Origin: Nitrospiria bacterium | GTDB lineage: Bacteria; Nitrospirota; CAKKRA01; 9FT-COMBO-42-15 | Direction: 5' to 3' | DNA: 6,253 nucleotides | NCBI GenBank assembly: GCA_919902475.1 | Contig: CAKKRA010000415.1 | Location: 1,962 to 8,214 of the forward strand | In this document: piece by piece, positions 1 through 6,105 of the stretch | Layout: each line of letters starts with the position of its first letter | Position numbering within the stretch: the stretch's first letter is position 1 | Notes under the pieces: generated by a model | What the model was told of the DNA's origin: nothing | The model's input: only the letters and a program-made list of their open reading frames with translations | The model's database searches: none | Program-made: the position numbers and the translations under genes

Positions 1-1701
1 ATGCTTCAGGAATTGAGGATACAGAATCTTGCCATAATTGATAAGCTGGAGATAGATTTTTCAAATGGCCTTAATGTGATGACTGGCGAGACAGGCGCTG
101 GAAAATCAATTATTGTTGATGCGCTTGAGCTTGTGCTTGGCGGCAGGGCGTCAGCAGAGCTTATAAGAACAAATGCTGACGAGGCGGTTGTAGAGGCAGG
201 CTTTGATATTGAGGGGAATAATAAAATAGCAGATTTGATAAGCAGCTTTGGGATTGAGAATGATGGCAGCCGGGTTATTATAAAAAGGATTGTCTCCCGC
301 GCAGGAAAGAACCGCATATACATAAATAACAGCCTTACAAATCTTTCTACGCTGTCAGCAATAGGCGATGAGCTTGTTGATATCCACGGCCAGCATGAGC
401 ATCAGTCCCTCTTAAAAACAGATAAGCATATTGATATACTGGATGCCTTTGGCAGCGCAGGATATGATAAGAAGATTTATGAATTAAGGAGAGATGTAGA
501 GGGCTGTTATAATAAACTGAGGTCATTAAAGGAGAGGCTTTCAGAGCTTGAAAACAGGGAAAAGAACAGGATAAAGGAAGAGGAATTCTTGCGGTATCAG
601 ATAAGGGAAATAGAAGAGGCGGCTCTAAATTCCAAAGAGGATGAGGAGCTTTTATCCAAAAAATCCGTTGCAGCAAATGCAGGGAAACTCGCCTCACTCT
701 CTAATAGCGCATACGAAGGACTTTACGAGGCTGACGCATCTGTAATCAAGGAATTGTCCAAGATATTAAACGCAGTTAAAGAAATAAGTAAAATTGACAA
801 CAGGGTTGAGGAGACTGTTAAGCTCTGTGAGTCTGCTGTTTTTCAACTTGAAGAGTCTGCTGATTTTTTAAGGGGCTACAAAGAGAAGATAGAGTTTGAT
901 GCTGACGAATTTGCAAAGATAGACGACAGGCTTGATCTGATAAACCGTTTGAAAAAAAAGTACGGCAGCACAATAGATGATATACTCCTGAGTCTTGAAG
1001 AGGCAAAGAAAAGGCTTCAGGCAATGGAAAAATTGAATGAGGATATCGGTGATATAAAGGCTGGGATTGATAAAGAAAGAAAAGATGCCTCTATCATATC
1101 AGTGGAGCTTTCAAAAAAGAGGGAAAAGGTCGCAAAGGATATTGAGAAAAAGGTAGAGGCAGAGCTTTCTGATTTAAATATGAAAAAAACAAGGTTTGTT
1201 GTAAAGATGTGGAAGGAGAGCGGCTCTGATACAGAAGACGGCTTCAGCCTTACAGCAAAGGGGATAGACAAGATAGAATTCCTGATTTCAGCAAATTTAG
1301 GCGAAGAGCCAAAATCCTTGTCAAAAATCGCATCAGGCGGCGAGTTGTCCCGCATAATGCTTGCATTAAAGGCGATACTTGCAGATGCTGATAGTGTGCC
1401 GACACTGGTATTTGACGAGGTAGATGCAGGAATAGGCGGAGGTGTTGCAGAGACTGTTGGCGAGAGATTAAAGAGGATAGCCAAAGGTCATCAGGTCTTT
1501 TGCATTACGCATCTGCCGCAGATAGCAGGGTATGCGGACAGCCACTATTTTGTAGAAAAAAAGGCGGAAGGCAGCAGGACAATTACAAAGGTTGTAAAGC
1601 TTAAAGAAGACGGCCGTGTTAAGGAGCTTGCAAGGATGCTCGGAGGCAAAAAGATAACAGAGACTACATTGAAGCATGCAGAGGAGATGCTGAGGCAATG
1701 A
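1..1701 (+). CDS. recN: DNA repair protein RecN
   Basis: RecN is an SMC-like cytoplasmic ATPase that tethers DNA ends during RecA-dependent double-strand-break repair. Seen in the 566-residue product: a canonical N-terminus (LRIQNLAIID), Walker A GETGAGKS at 29-36, the RecN-typical Q-loop DIHGQHEHQSLL at 127-138, a central charged coiled-coil region (about 150-400), ABC signature SGGELSR at 445-451, Walker B VFDEVD at 470-475 and an H-loop ITHLPQIA at 502-509. Length and motif order match complete family members, so the ATG at base 1 is taken as the true start, although no upstream sequence is visible to show a ribosome binding site. The stop overlaps the next gene by ATGA, which implies co-transcription and translational coupling with a ferredoxin of unrelated function. 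The identification is very secure. Confidence 0.97.
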   Translation: MLQELRIQNLAIIDKLEIDFSNGLNVMTGETGAGKSIIVDALELVLGGRASAELIRTNADEAVVEAGFDIEGNNKIADLISSFGIENDGSRVIIKRIVSRAGKNRIYINNSLTNLSTLSAIGDELVDIHGQHEHQSLLKTDKHIDILDAFGSAGYDKKIYELRRDVEGCYNKLRSLKERLSELENREKNRIKEEEFLRYQIREIEEAALNSKEDEELLSKKSVAANAGKLASLSNSAYEGLYEADASVIKELSKILNAVKEISKIDNRVEETVKLCESAVFQLEESADFLRGYKEKIEFDADEFAKIDDRLDLINRLKKKYGSTIDDILLSLEEAKKRLQAMEKLNEDIGDIKAGIDKERKDASIISVELSKKREKVAKDIEKKVEAELSDLNMKKTRFVVKMWKESGSDTEDGFSLTAKGIDKIEFLISANLGEEPKSLSKIASGGELSRIMLALKAILADADSVPTLVFDEVDAGIGGGVAETVGERLKRIAKGHQVFCITHLPQIAGYADSHYFVEKKAEGSRTITKVVKLKEDGRVKELARMLGGKKITETTLKHAEEMLRQ

Positions 1702-1913
1702 GCTACATAATCGTAAACAAGGAGTGGTGCAAGGGATGCGAGCTTTGTGTTGTATCATGTCCCAAGAAGATAATTGTGCTTGAAGAAGGGTTTAACAGCC
1801 AGGGCTTTCACCCTGCAAAATTGATTGATGCTGATAAATGCACAGGCTGTGCAATGTGCGCTGAGATGTGTCCTGATATGGCGATTGAGGTGTATAAAGA
1901 GGTAAAAAAGTGA
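1698..1913 (+). CDS. 4Fe-4S dicluster ferredoxin, delta-type subunit of a 2-oxoacid:ferredoxin oxidoreductase (KorD/VorD-like)
   Basis: This 71-residue protein has two classical 4Fe-4S motifs: C11-x2-C14-x2-C17-x3-C21-P and C48-x2-C51-x2-C54-x3-C58-P. The opening NKEWCKGCELCV and the DADKCTGC linker are typical of the small delta subunit of four-subunit 2-oxoacid:ferredoxin oxidoreductases. In those enzymes it carries electrons from the TPP site to an external ferredoxin. The start ATG lies inside the recN stop (ATGA). Purine-rich GAGGAG at 1681-1686 inside recN sits 11 bases upstream, so translation is probably coupled to recN. The alpha subunit follows directly, which supports this role over a free ferredoxin. 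Substrate (branched-chain 2-oxoacid, 2-oxoglutarate or other) cannot be told from this subunit, so no symbol is assigned. Confidence 0.9.
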   Translation: MSYIIVNKEWCKGCELCVVSCPKKIIVLEEGFNSQGFHPAKLIDADKCTGCAMCAEMCPDMAIEVYKEVKK

Positions 1914-1938
1914 TGGGTGATGAGTAATGAGTAATGAG
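1911..1938 (+). repeat. Four-copy 7-bp tandem repeat across the ferredoxin stop and vorB start
   Basis: The units are TGATGGG, TGATGAG, TAATGAG, TAATGAG. The repeat contains the ferredoxin stop codon (TGA 1911-1913), a GGTGAT Shine-Dalgarno-like element and four ATG triplets at 1913, 1920, 1927 and 1934. Only the ATG at 1927 opens the long frame. The others give reading frames of two to four codons closed by stops made by the repeat itself or, for the last, just after it. Confidence 0.85.
1916..1921 (+). promoter_or_regulatory. Ribosome binding site of vorB (GGTGAT)
   Basis: GGTGAT matches the 3' half of the AGGAGGTGAT consensus and lies five bases before the ATG at 1927. This supports that start over the internal ATG at codon 14 (KLLMKGNEAL), which has only AT-rich sequence before it. 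Homologues often begin close to that internal Met, so the first 13 residues are the least certain part of the protein. Confidence 0.55.
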
Positions 1939-3006
1939 TTAAAAAAAGGCAATAAAAAACTTTTAATGAAAGGCAATGAGGCGCTTGCAGAGGCTGCTAT
2001 AAGAGCGGGCTGCAAGTGCTATTTTGGCTATCCCATTACACCGCAGAATGAGATACCAGAGTATATGTCAAGAAGGATGCCTGAGGTTGGCGGTGTTTTC
2101 CTGCAGGCAGAGAGCGAGATTGCTGCAATCAACATGGTCTTTGGCGCATCTGCCATGGGCGCAAGGGCAATGACATCTTCATCAAGCCCCGGCATTAGTT
2201 TAAAGCAGGAGGGCATTTCATATCTTGCAGGCGCAGAGCTTCCTGCAGTAATAGTAAATATTCAGCGAGGCGGGCCCGGACTGGGAAATATCTCTGCATC
2301 GCAGGCAGACTATTTTCAGGCAGTAAAGGGTGGAGGCCATGGTGATTACAGATTATTGGTATATGCGCCTGCGTCTGTGCAGGAGATGGTGGATTTGACA
2401 ATTAAAGGTTTTGATATGGCAGATAAATACAGGAATCCTGTAATGATTCTCGCAGACGGCGTGCTTGGCCAGATGATGGAGCCCTTTGAGTTTAAAGAAA
2501 TGGAGAAGATAGAGCTTCCTGCAAAGACATGGGCATTAACAGGCTCTAAAGGCAGGGAGCCGAATCTTATAAGGTCGCTTTATCTGAAAAATGAAGGCGA
2601 GCTTGAGCAGAGGAATTATGTTCTCAAAAAGAAATATGATGCCATGAGAAAAAATGAGGTGATGTATGAGAGCATCTTTATTGATGATGCGGATATTATC
2701 CTTGTTGCCTATGGCACATCTGCAAGGGTCTCTAAGGCTGCAATGAATCTTTTAAGAAAAGAAGGCATCAAGATAGGCATGATAAGGCCTGTTACGCTTT
2801 TTCCATTCCCTGAAGATATTATCTATAAAACAGCAGATAGGGTGAAAAAATTTCTTGTTGTAGAGATGAGCCTTGGCCAGATGGTGGAGGATGTGAGGCT
2901 GTCTGTTAATGGAAAGGCAGAGGTCGGGTTCTACGGCAGAACAGGCGGCGGCATTGTCAATGTTGAAGAGGTTTGTGAAAATATAAGGAAGATGCTGAGT
3001 AATTAA
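1927..3006 (+). CDS. vorB: 2-oxoacid:ferredoxin oxidoreductase alpha subunit (VorB/KorA type, 3-methyl-2-oxobutanoate dehydrogenase subunit VorB)
   Basis: This is the alpha subunit of a CoA-dependent, ferredoxin-reducing 2-oxoacid oxidoreductase, a cytoplasmic iron-sulfur enzyme that interconverts 2-oxoacids and acyl-CoA plus CO2. The 359-residue product has the full family architecture. The N-terminal pyrimidine-binding-like domain carries GNEALAEAAIRAGC (16-29), the substrate loop GYPITPQNE (34-42), QAESEIAAI (60-68), TSSSSPGISLKQEG (83-96) and RGGPGLG (114-120). Domain II carries VAYGTSAR (260-267), RPVTLFPFP (287-295), EMSLGQMVEDVR (313-324) and the FYGRTGGG signature (335-342). Length is normal and no frame is broken. 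It follows the ferredoxin subunit in the same operon. What is odd is downstream: the TPP-binding beta and the gamma subunits, needed for catalysis, are absent. KorA (2-oxoglutarate) and VorB (branched-chain) are hard to separate by eye; the C-terminal block looks more VorB-like. Confidence 0.9.
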   Translation: MSNELKKGNKKLLMKGNEALAEAAIRAGCKCYFGYPITPQNEIPEYMSRRMPEVGGVFLQAESEIAAINMVFGASAMGARAMTSSSSPGISLKQEGISYLAGAELPAVIVNIQRGGPGLGNISASQADYFQAVKGGGHGDYRLLVYAPASVQEMVDLTIKGFDMADKYRNPVMILADGVLGQMMEPFEFKEMEKIELPAKTWALTGSKGREPNLIRSLYLKNEGELEQRNYVLKKKYDAMRKNEVMYESIFIDDADIILVAYGTSARVSKAAMNLLRKEGIKIGMIRPVTLFPFPEDIIYKTADRVKKFLVVEMSLGQMVEDVRLSVNGKAEVGFYGRTGGGIVNVEEVCENIRKMLSN

Positions 3007-3105
3007 TAAAGCCTAAATTCCAAATCTTAATTTTCTAACAATATCAAAATTCTAAATTTTTTAAATTTACACTTTGCATTTTACAATTTTCAATGTAGCA
3101 AAGCG
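3007..3105. repeat. AT-rich degenerate short-period repeat after vorB
   Basis: About 100 bases of A/T-rich sequence are built from recurring variants of AAATTCTAAATT (3014-3067) and then TTTGCATTTTACAATTTTCAA-like words (3072-3093). No reading frame, RNA gene or ribosome binding site is seen. It includes the self-complementary AAATTTTTTAAATTT near 3054-3068. It looks like an intergenic repeat rather than a decayed beta subunit, because no oxidoreductase motif can be read in any frame. Confidence 0.45.
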
Positions 3106-3126
3106 ACGAGTATTTGTATAAGGGGT

Positions 3127-3169
3127 GGGGCCCTGAGGGAGATTAAGGGGGATTCGTCATCAGGGCCCC
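3127..3169. terminator. GC-rich 10-bp dyad between convergent genes, possible bidirectional terminator
   Basis: GGGGCCCTGA (3127-3136) and TCAGGGCCCC (3160-3169) are perfect inverted repeats around a 23-base loop. The element stands between the 3' ends of vorB and the HD-GYP gene, where a two-way terminator would be expected. Against a simple intrinsic terminator: the loop is long and only TTT follows the stem on the plus strand, with no T-run on the minus strand. It could instead be a dispersed GC-rich repeat. The loop word TTAAGGGGGATT supports that reading. Confidence 0.35.
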
Positions 3170-3195
3170 TTTGGTGAGGAGACTGAATTCTTAAT

Positions 3196-4347
3196 TTAAC
3201 CTACTGCAAACCGCTGTTCTGGTGCAATCAGCGATTTATTAGGAATAATATTATTCCTATTTTCTAATATCTCAATAAATGTTTTTGCCATTTCAGGGTC
3301 AAACTGGATACCTGCGTTTTTGCTGAATTCATTTCTAATCTCTTTCTGTGACAGAGCCTTTCTATACGGCCTGTCTGATGACATTGCATCATATGCATCT
3401 GCAATTGCAACTATTCTTGCACAATACGGTATCTCTTCGCCGATTAGACCGTCAGGATAACCGCTTCCATCATACCATTCGTGGTGGTGCCTGATAACAG
3501 AGATTATCAGAGGAGATAGCTGCAATGGTTCTACTATAAGAGCGCCAAGCTCTGGATGTTTTTTTACTATTGAAAGCTCTATCTCTGTTAAGTTGCCTTC
3601 TTTGAAGATAAAGGTATTTGAGATGCCGATCTTTCCAATATCATGAAGTAATGTTGCAATCTGAAGGTCTTCCATGTCTTTTTTGGGCAGAGAGAATTTT
3701 TGTGCAATAAGATTTGCGTAATAATTTACCCTTCCTGAGTGGTCATAGCTGTACGGGTCTTTGTTTTCTAAGGTGTTTGCCATTAACCTTGCAAATTCAA
3801 GGTAATTGGTTTGGTTTTTATTAGCGCTGTTCTTTTCTGCTATCTTGTTGAACACCAGCCTTGCGGCATCAATGAATCCGCTGTCATTTGAAAACTTATC
3901 TCTTATTTCAGCAGCCTCTGTTTCCAGTCCAACTAATTTGCCGATCTCCTTTAAGAATATCTTTAATTGGCCATAGAGCTTTTTCCGCTCCATTGATTTA
4001 TTTATTGTTGAAAGTATCTCTGCTACATTAAAAGGCTTTTGTATATAATCAAATGCACCATATCTGATGCCTTCTATAGCGCTCTTTAAGCTGGCGTATC
4101 CTGTTACAATTATGACTTCAATATCCGAGTTGAACTTTTTTATCTCCCTTAATACATCGATGCCCTGAGTCCCCTGCATCTTTAGGTCCAGCGTGACTAA
4201 ATCAACGGGAGAAGACTTTATAACCTCCAATGCCTTCTGGCCGTTATCCGCTGTATAGATATTATAAAGGGGCTTCAGGATCATCCTTAAGGACTCCCTT
4301 GGTCCGAATTCATCATCAACTACTAATATGTTTCCCTCTTTTTCCAT
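3196..4347 (-). CDS. Two-component response regulator with REC and HD-GYP domains, probable c-di-GMP phosphodiesterase
   Basis: The 383-residue cytoplasmic protein starts with a receiver domain (about 5-120): acidic pair D11/D12, phospho-acceptor D54 in LVTLDLKM, T82 and K104 in QKPFN. A linker of about 60 residues leads to an HD-GYP domain (about 183-365) with the metal-binding set H203 (YDHSGRV), HDIGK at 235-239, H264, RHHHE at 286-290, GSGYPDG at 294-300 and DAYDAMSSDRPYR at 317-329. All catalytic signatures are intact, so c-di-GMP hydrolysis under phosphorylation control is the expected activity. Receiver residue 58 is Q where P is common (LDLKMQG), which is minor. AAGGA six bases before the ATG (plus 4354-4358) supports the start. 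The gene lies 281 bases downstream of the NtrC-family regulator, same strand, with a possible promoter of its own. No paired kinase is visible. Confidence 0.93.
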   Translation of the reverse strand: MEKEGNILVVDDEFGPRESLRMILKPLYNIYTADNGQKALEVIKSSPVDLVTLDLKMQGTQGIDVLREIKKFNSDIEVIIVTGYASLKSAIEGIRYGAFDYIQKPFNVAEILSTINKSMERKKLYGQLKIFLKEIGKLVGLETEAAEIRDKFSNDSGFIDAARLVFNKIAEKNSANKNQTNYLEFARLMANTLENKDPYSYDHSGRVNYYANLIAQKFSLPKKDMEDLQIATLLHDIGKIGISNTFIFKEGNLTEIELSIVKKHPELGALIVEPLQLSPLIISVIRHHHEWYDGSGYPDGLIGEEIPYCARIVAIADAYDAMSSDRPYRKALSQKEIRNEFSKNAGIQFDPEMAKTFIEILENRNNIIPNKSLIAPEQRFAVG

Positions 4348-4353
4348 AAGTTA

Positions 4354-4358
4354 TCCTT
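4354..4358 (-). promoter_or_regulatory. Ribosome binding site of the HD-GYP regulator (AAGGA)
   Basis: On the minus strand AAGGA is followed by TAACTT and then the ATG at 4347. The spacing is close to ideal and fixes the start just before the receiver domain's first beta strand (NILVVDDE). Confidence 0.7.
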
Positions 4359-4417
4359 GATTATTTTTAATTCAGAGTAGGGTTTAAATGCCAATCAACC
4401 TTGTAAATATATTAGCA

Positions 4418-4443
4418 AGATATATACCAGATATGGTGTATCT
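4418..4443 (-). promoter_or_regulatory. Candidate extended -10 promoter inside an imperfect dyad, upstream of the HD-GYP gene
   Basis: On the minus strand TGGTATATA (4429 down to 4421) fits an extended -10 element. A transcript would start near 4414, giving a leader of about 65 bases. No convincing -35 hexamer stands 17 bases upstream (TTATTT only). The element sits in an imperfect inverted repeat, AGATATATACC (4418-4428) and GGTGTATCT (4435-4443), so a regulator bound there could block the promoter. No sigma-54 -24/-12 pair (GG and GC separated by ten bases with flanking consensus) was found in this gap. Confidence 0.3.
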
Positions 4444-4479
4444 AAATAACTTATTGAAAAATAAGGAAAATCTGATTAG

Positions 4480-4493
4480 TCATACATGTATGA
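4480..4493. promoter_or_regulatory. Perfect 14-bp palindrome TCATACATGTATGA, candidate operator
   Basis: The sequence equals its own reverse complement over 14 bases, in an otherwise unstructured AT-rich gap between the two response regulators. It lies about 55 bases upstream of the candidate extended -10 of the HD-GYP gene. On the other strand it lies immediately before a strong Shine-Dalgarno sequence. A dimeric DNA-binding protein is the simplest explanation, but the binder is unknown. Confidence 0.35.
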
Positions 4494-4504
4494 GGAGAGG
4501 TTTA

Positions 4505-4555
4505 ATGATATTAAAATGTTCTTTTTTGTACTACATTCTTGTTATAATTTTGTAA
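4505..4555 (+). CDS. Possible 16-codon hydrophobic peptide (doubtful)
   Basis: ATG at 4505 opens MILKCSFLYYILVIIL and a TAA stop. It is preceded by GAGGAGAGG (4492-4500), among the strongest Shine-Dalgarno matches in the window, at good spacing. The peptide is almost entirely hydrophobic. It lies antisense to both flanking genes, in their gap, directly after the 14-bp palindrome. There is no clear promoter on this strand; the best candidate is TTGAAA at 4454-4459 with a poor -10. It could be a leader or membrane micropeptide or simply chance in AT-rich DNA. No family is recognised. Confidence 0.13.
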   Translation: MILKCSFLYYILVIIL

Positions 4556-4628
4556 CTAATTGATAAGTTAGGATAATAAACTGCTTGAATTGGTGTACAT
4601 TTTTGCATCTAACAAGCATTATTTGTTT

Positions 4629-6005
4629 CTAATCACTCTTTTCTCTTTCTGTTAATATATTAAGGCTGTCCATCTTGTATTTTAAAATCCTTCTGCTTAT
4701 TCCAAGGAGATTAGCAGCCTGTGTCTGGACATAATTGGTTTTTTCAAGGGCAGTAAGGATTATATCCTTTTCAAAATTTGCAATTGCCTCATCTAAAGAA
4801 ACCCTTCCTGATAATATATCATCCTTCATCAGACCTGCCTTTGTCTCATTTGTTATGTTTTGAGGAAGGTCTTCTATATTTATTAAATTATCAGGCGTTA
4901 GTGTAACAACACGCTCTATTACATTCTCAAGCTCTCTTATATTGCCTGGCCAGTTATAATTGAGCATGATATCTATTGCCTCTTGTGAGAATCTCCTTTT
5001 CCTGCCATCAGTTGATTTTTTATTTATAAAGTGATCAATGAGAATTTGTATATCCTCTTTCCTCTCCCTTAATGGAGGCAGATATATTGGGATCACATTT
5101 ATTCTGTAAAACAGGTCTTCCCTGAATTTTCCCTCTCTTGTCGCCTTTTCAAGGTCTTTGTTTGTTGCTGCAATGAGTCTGACATCAACCTTAATGGTCT
5201 TTGTGCCGCCTACCCTAAAGAATTCCTTTTCCTGCAGAACCCTTAATATCTTTGTCTGTGTTGCAAATGACAAATCCCCGATTTCATCCAAAAAGAGCGT
5301 GCCTTCATTGGCAAGTTCAAATTGCCCTGCCCTTTTTACAGATGCGTCTGTAAAAGCGCCCTTCTCGTGTCCGAATAATTCACTCTCAATTAATGTATCC
5401 GGAATTGCAGCGCAGTTTATTGCAATGAAAGGTTTATTATTTCTTGAGCTGTGATAGTGTATAGATTTTGCAATAAGCTCCTTGCCTGTGCCGCTCTCTC
5501 CTGTAATCAATATGGTTGTTTTGCTGTCAGCTATCTGTTTTATCTTTGAAAAGATATCCTGTATTGCCTTGCCCTTTCCAATTATATTCTCAAAATCATA
5601 TTTTCTGCTGATTTCTGAACGTAAAAATCTTATTTCATTTAACATGTCCTTTGCAGCAACAGCCTTGTCTACCTTTATCTTCAGTTCATTTGCATTGAAT
5701 GGCTTCTGGATGTAATCATAAGCTCCCTTTCTCATTGCCTCTATTGCGGTGCTCAAGACAGTAACTGCTGTCACCATTATTACGATAACAGACCTGTCTA
5801 TCTCTTTCAATTTTTCAAGCACGGCAAGGCCGTCAGCATCTGGCATAATTATATCCAGAAGGACGAGATAGGGTTTTTCATCCTGATATATCTTAATCGC
5901 TTCTTCGCCGCTTGCAGCATATAGCGGCTCGTAGGTATTGCTTAAGATCAGTCCAATAGAATCCCTTATGTTCTTTTCATCATCTACTATTAGTATCTTC
6001 TTCAT
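4629..6005 (-). CDS. Sigma-54-dependent NtrC-family response regulator (REC, AAA+, Fis HTH)
   Basis: This transcription activator remodels sigma-54 RNA polymerase by ATP hydrolysis when phosphorylated. The 458 residues read in order as follows. The receiver (about 3-118) has D8/D9, phospho-acceptor D51 (LVLLDIIMP), T79 and K101 (QKPFN). The AAA+ domain (about 139-375) has Walker A GESGTGKE at 169-176, a sigma-54 contact loop GAFTDA at 216-221, Walker B GTLFLDEIGD at 235-244, arginine-finger region REDLFYR at 295-301 and sensor II WPGNIREL at 352-359. A Fis-type helix-turn-helix lies at about 410-450 (TQAANLLGISRRILKYKM). The length is normal and the protein looks functional. The contact loop has D in place of the second G of GAFTGA, a variant met in other family members. 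The start is supported by the canonical MKKILIVDDE opening and a weak AAGAGA five bases upstream. The partner kinase and target promoters are not in the window. Confidence 0.95.
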   Translation of the reverse strand: MKKILIVDDEKNIRDSIGLILSNTYEPLYAASGEEAIKIYQDEKPYLVLLDIIMPDADGLAVLEKLKEIDRSVIVIMVTAVTVLSTAIEAMRKGAYDYIQKPFNANELKIKVDKAVAAKDMLNEIRFLRSEISRKYDFENIIGKGKAIQDIFSKIKQIADSKTTILITGESGTGKELIAKSIHYHSSRNNKPFIAINCAAIPDTLIESELFGHEKGAFTDASVKRAGQFELANEGTLFLDEIGDLSFATQTKILRVLQEKEFFRVGGTKTIKVDVRLIAATNKDLEKATREGKFREDLFYRINVIPIYLPPLRERKEDIQILIDHFINKKSTDGRKRRFSQEAIDIMLNYNWPGNIRELENVIERVVTLTPDNLINIEDLPQNITNETKAGLMKDDILSGRVSLDEAIANFEKDIILTALEKTNYVQTQAANLLGISRRILKYKMDSLNILTEREKSD

Positions 6006-6010
6006 TATTG

Positions 6011-6030
6011 TCTCTTAACCCTGTTAGAGA
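6011..6030 (-). promoter_or_regulatory. Imperfect hairpin covering the ribosome binding site of the NtrC-family gene
   Basis: On the minus strand TCTCTAAC, loop AGG, then GTTAAGAGA form an eight-pair stem with one bulged base. The 3' arm contains AAGAGA, the only Shine-Dalgarno-like sequence before the ATG at 6005 (five-base gap). The 5' arm belongs to an 11-bp repeat shared with the upstream dyad at 6098-6118, so it has an alternative pairing partner. Confidence 0.4.
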
Positions 6031-6105
6031 ATGCCGCCGACTCCTGTCGGCGTGTAAAAACTTGAAAGTGGTGATAAAAAGCCGTCATTTATAACTGTTA
6101 GAGAA
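6021..6105. repeat. Direct repeat pair CTGTTAGAGAA, 74 bp apart
   Basis: Identical 11-mers lie at 6021-6031 and 6095-6105. Each is one arm of an inverted repeat. The 74-bp spacing is close to seven helical turns, which would suit two protein dimers on one face of the DNA. The repeated words could equally act as alternative RNA pairing arms in the leader. Confidence 0.6.
6035..6052. repeat. 7-bp GC-rich hairpin, CGCCGAC arms
   Basis: CGCCGAC (6035-6041) and GTCGGCG (6046-6052) are perfectly complementary around TCCT. In the minus-strand leader RNA the loop reads AGGA. No T-run follows on either strand, so it is not an intrinsic terminator. Its GC richness contrasts with the AT-rich surroundings, as in dispersed intergenic repeats. 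Confidence 0.5.

Noticed and set aside
1017..1484. Long open frame on the minus strand inside recN
   Set aside because: It is antisense to clearly conserved recN motifs, is Ser/Phe/Ile-rich low-complexity in composition, and has no recognisable domain: a shadow of recN codon use.
3007..3195. Remnant of a beta-subunit gene after vorB
   Set aside because: No TPP-binding or other oxidoreductase motif can be read in any frame; the stretch is repeat-like and too short.
4582..4618. TGCTTG...CAAGCA inverted repeat as terminator of the NtrC-family gene
   Set aside because: It has only six pairs, a 25-base loop and no T-run after the stem on the minus strand (GTTTATT). Too weak to call.
4348..4628. 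Sigma-54 promoter or c-di-GMP riboswitch upstream of the HD-GYP gene
   Set aside because: No GG-N10-GC element with consensus flanks was found, and no GEMM-like conserved core or paired tetraloop-receptor pattern was seen in the AT-rich gap.
5158..5454. Open frame on the plus strand inside the NtrC-family gene
   Set aside because: It is antisense to the Walker B and GAFTDA region of an intact AAA+ domain and shows no motif of its own.
6035..6052. AGGA hairpin loop as a ribosome binding site
   Set aside because: It lies more than 30 bases from the ATG at 6005 and no alternative start codon follows at suitable distance.
6021..6105. 74-bp segment as a miniature element with an 11-bp target duplication
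   Set aside because: The inner ends (TGCCGCC and TTTATAA) are not inverted repeats of each other, and the 11-mers are parts of larger dyads, which fits regulatory arms better.
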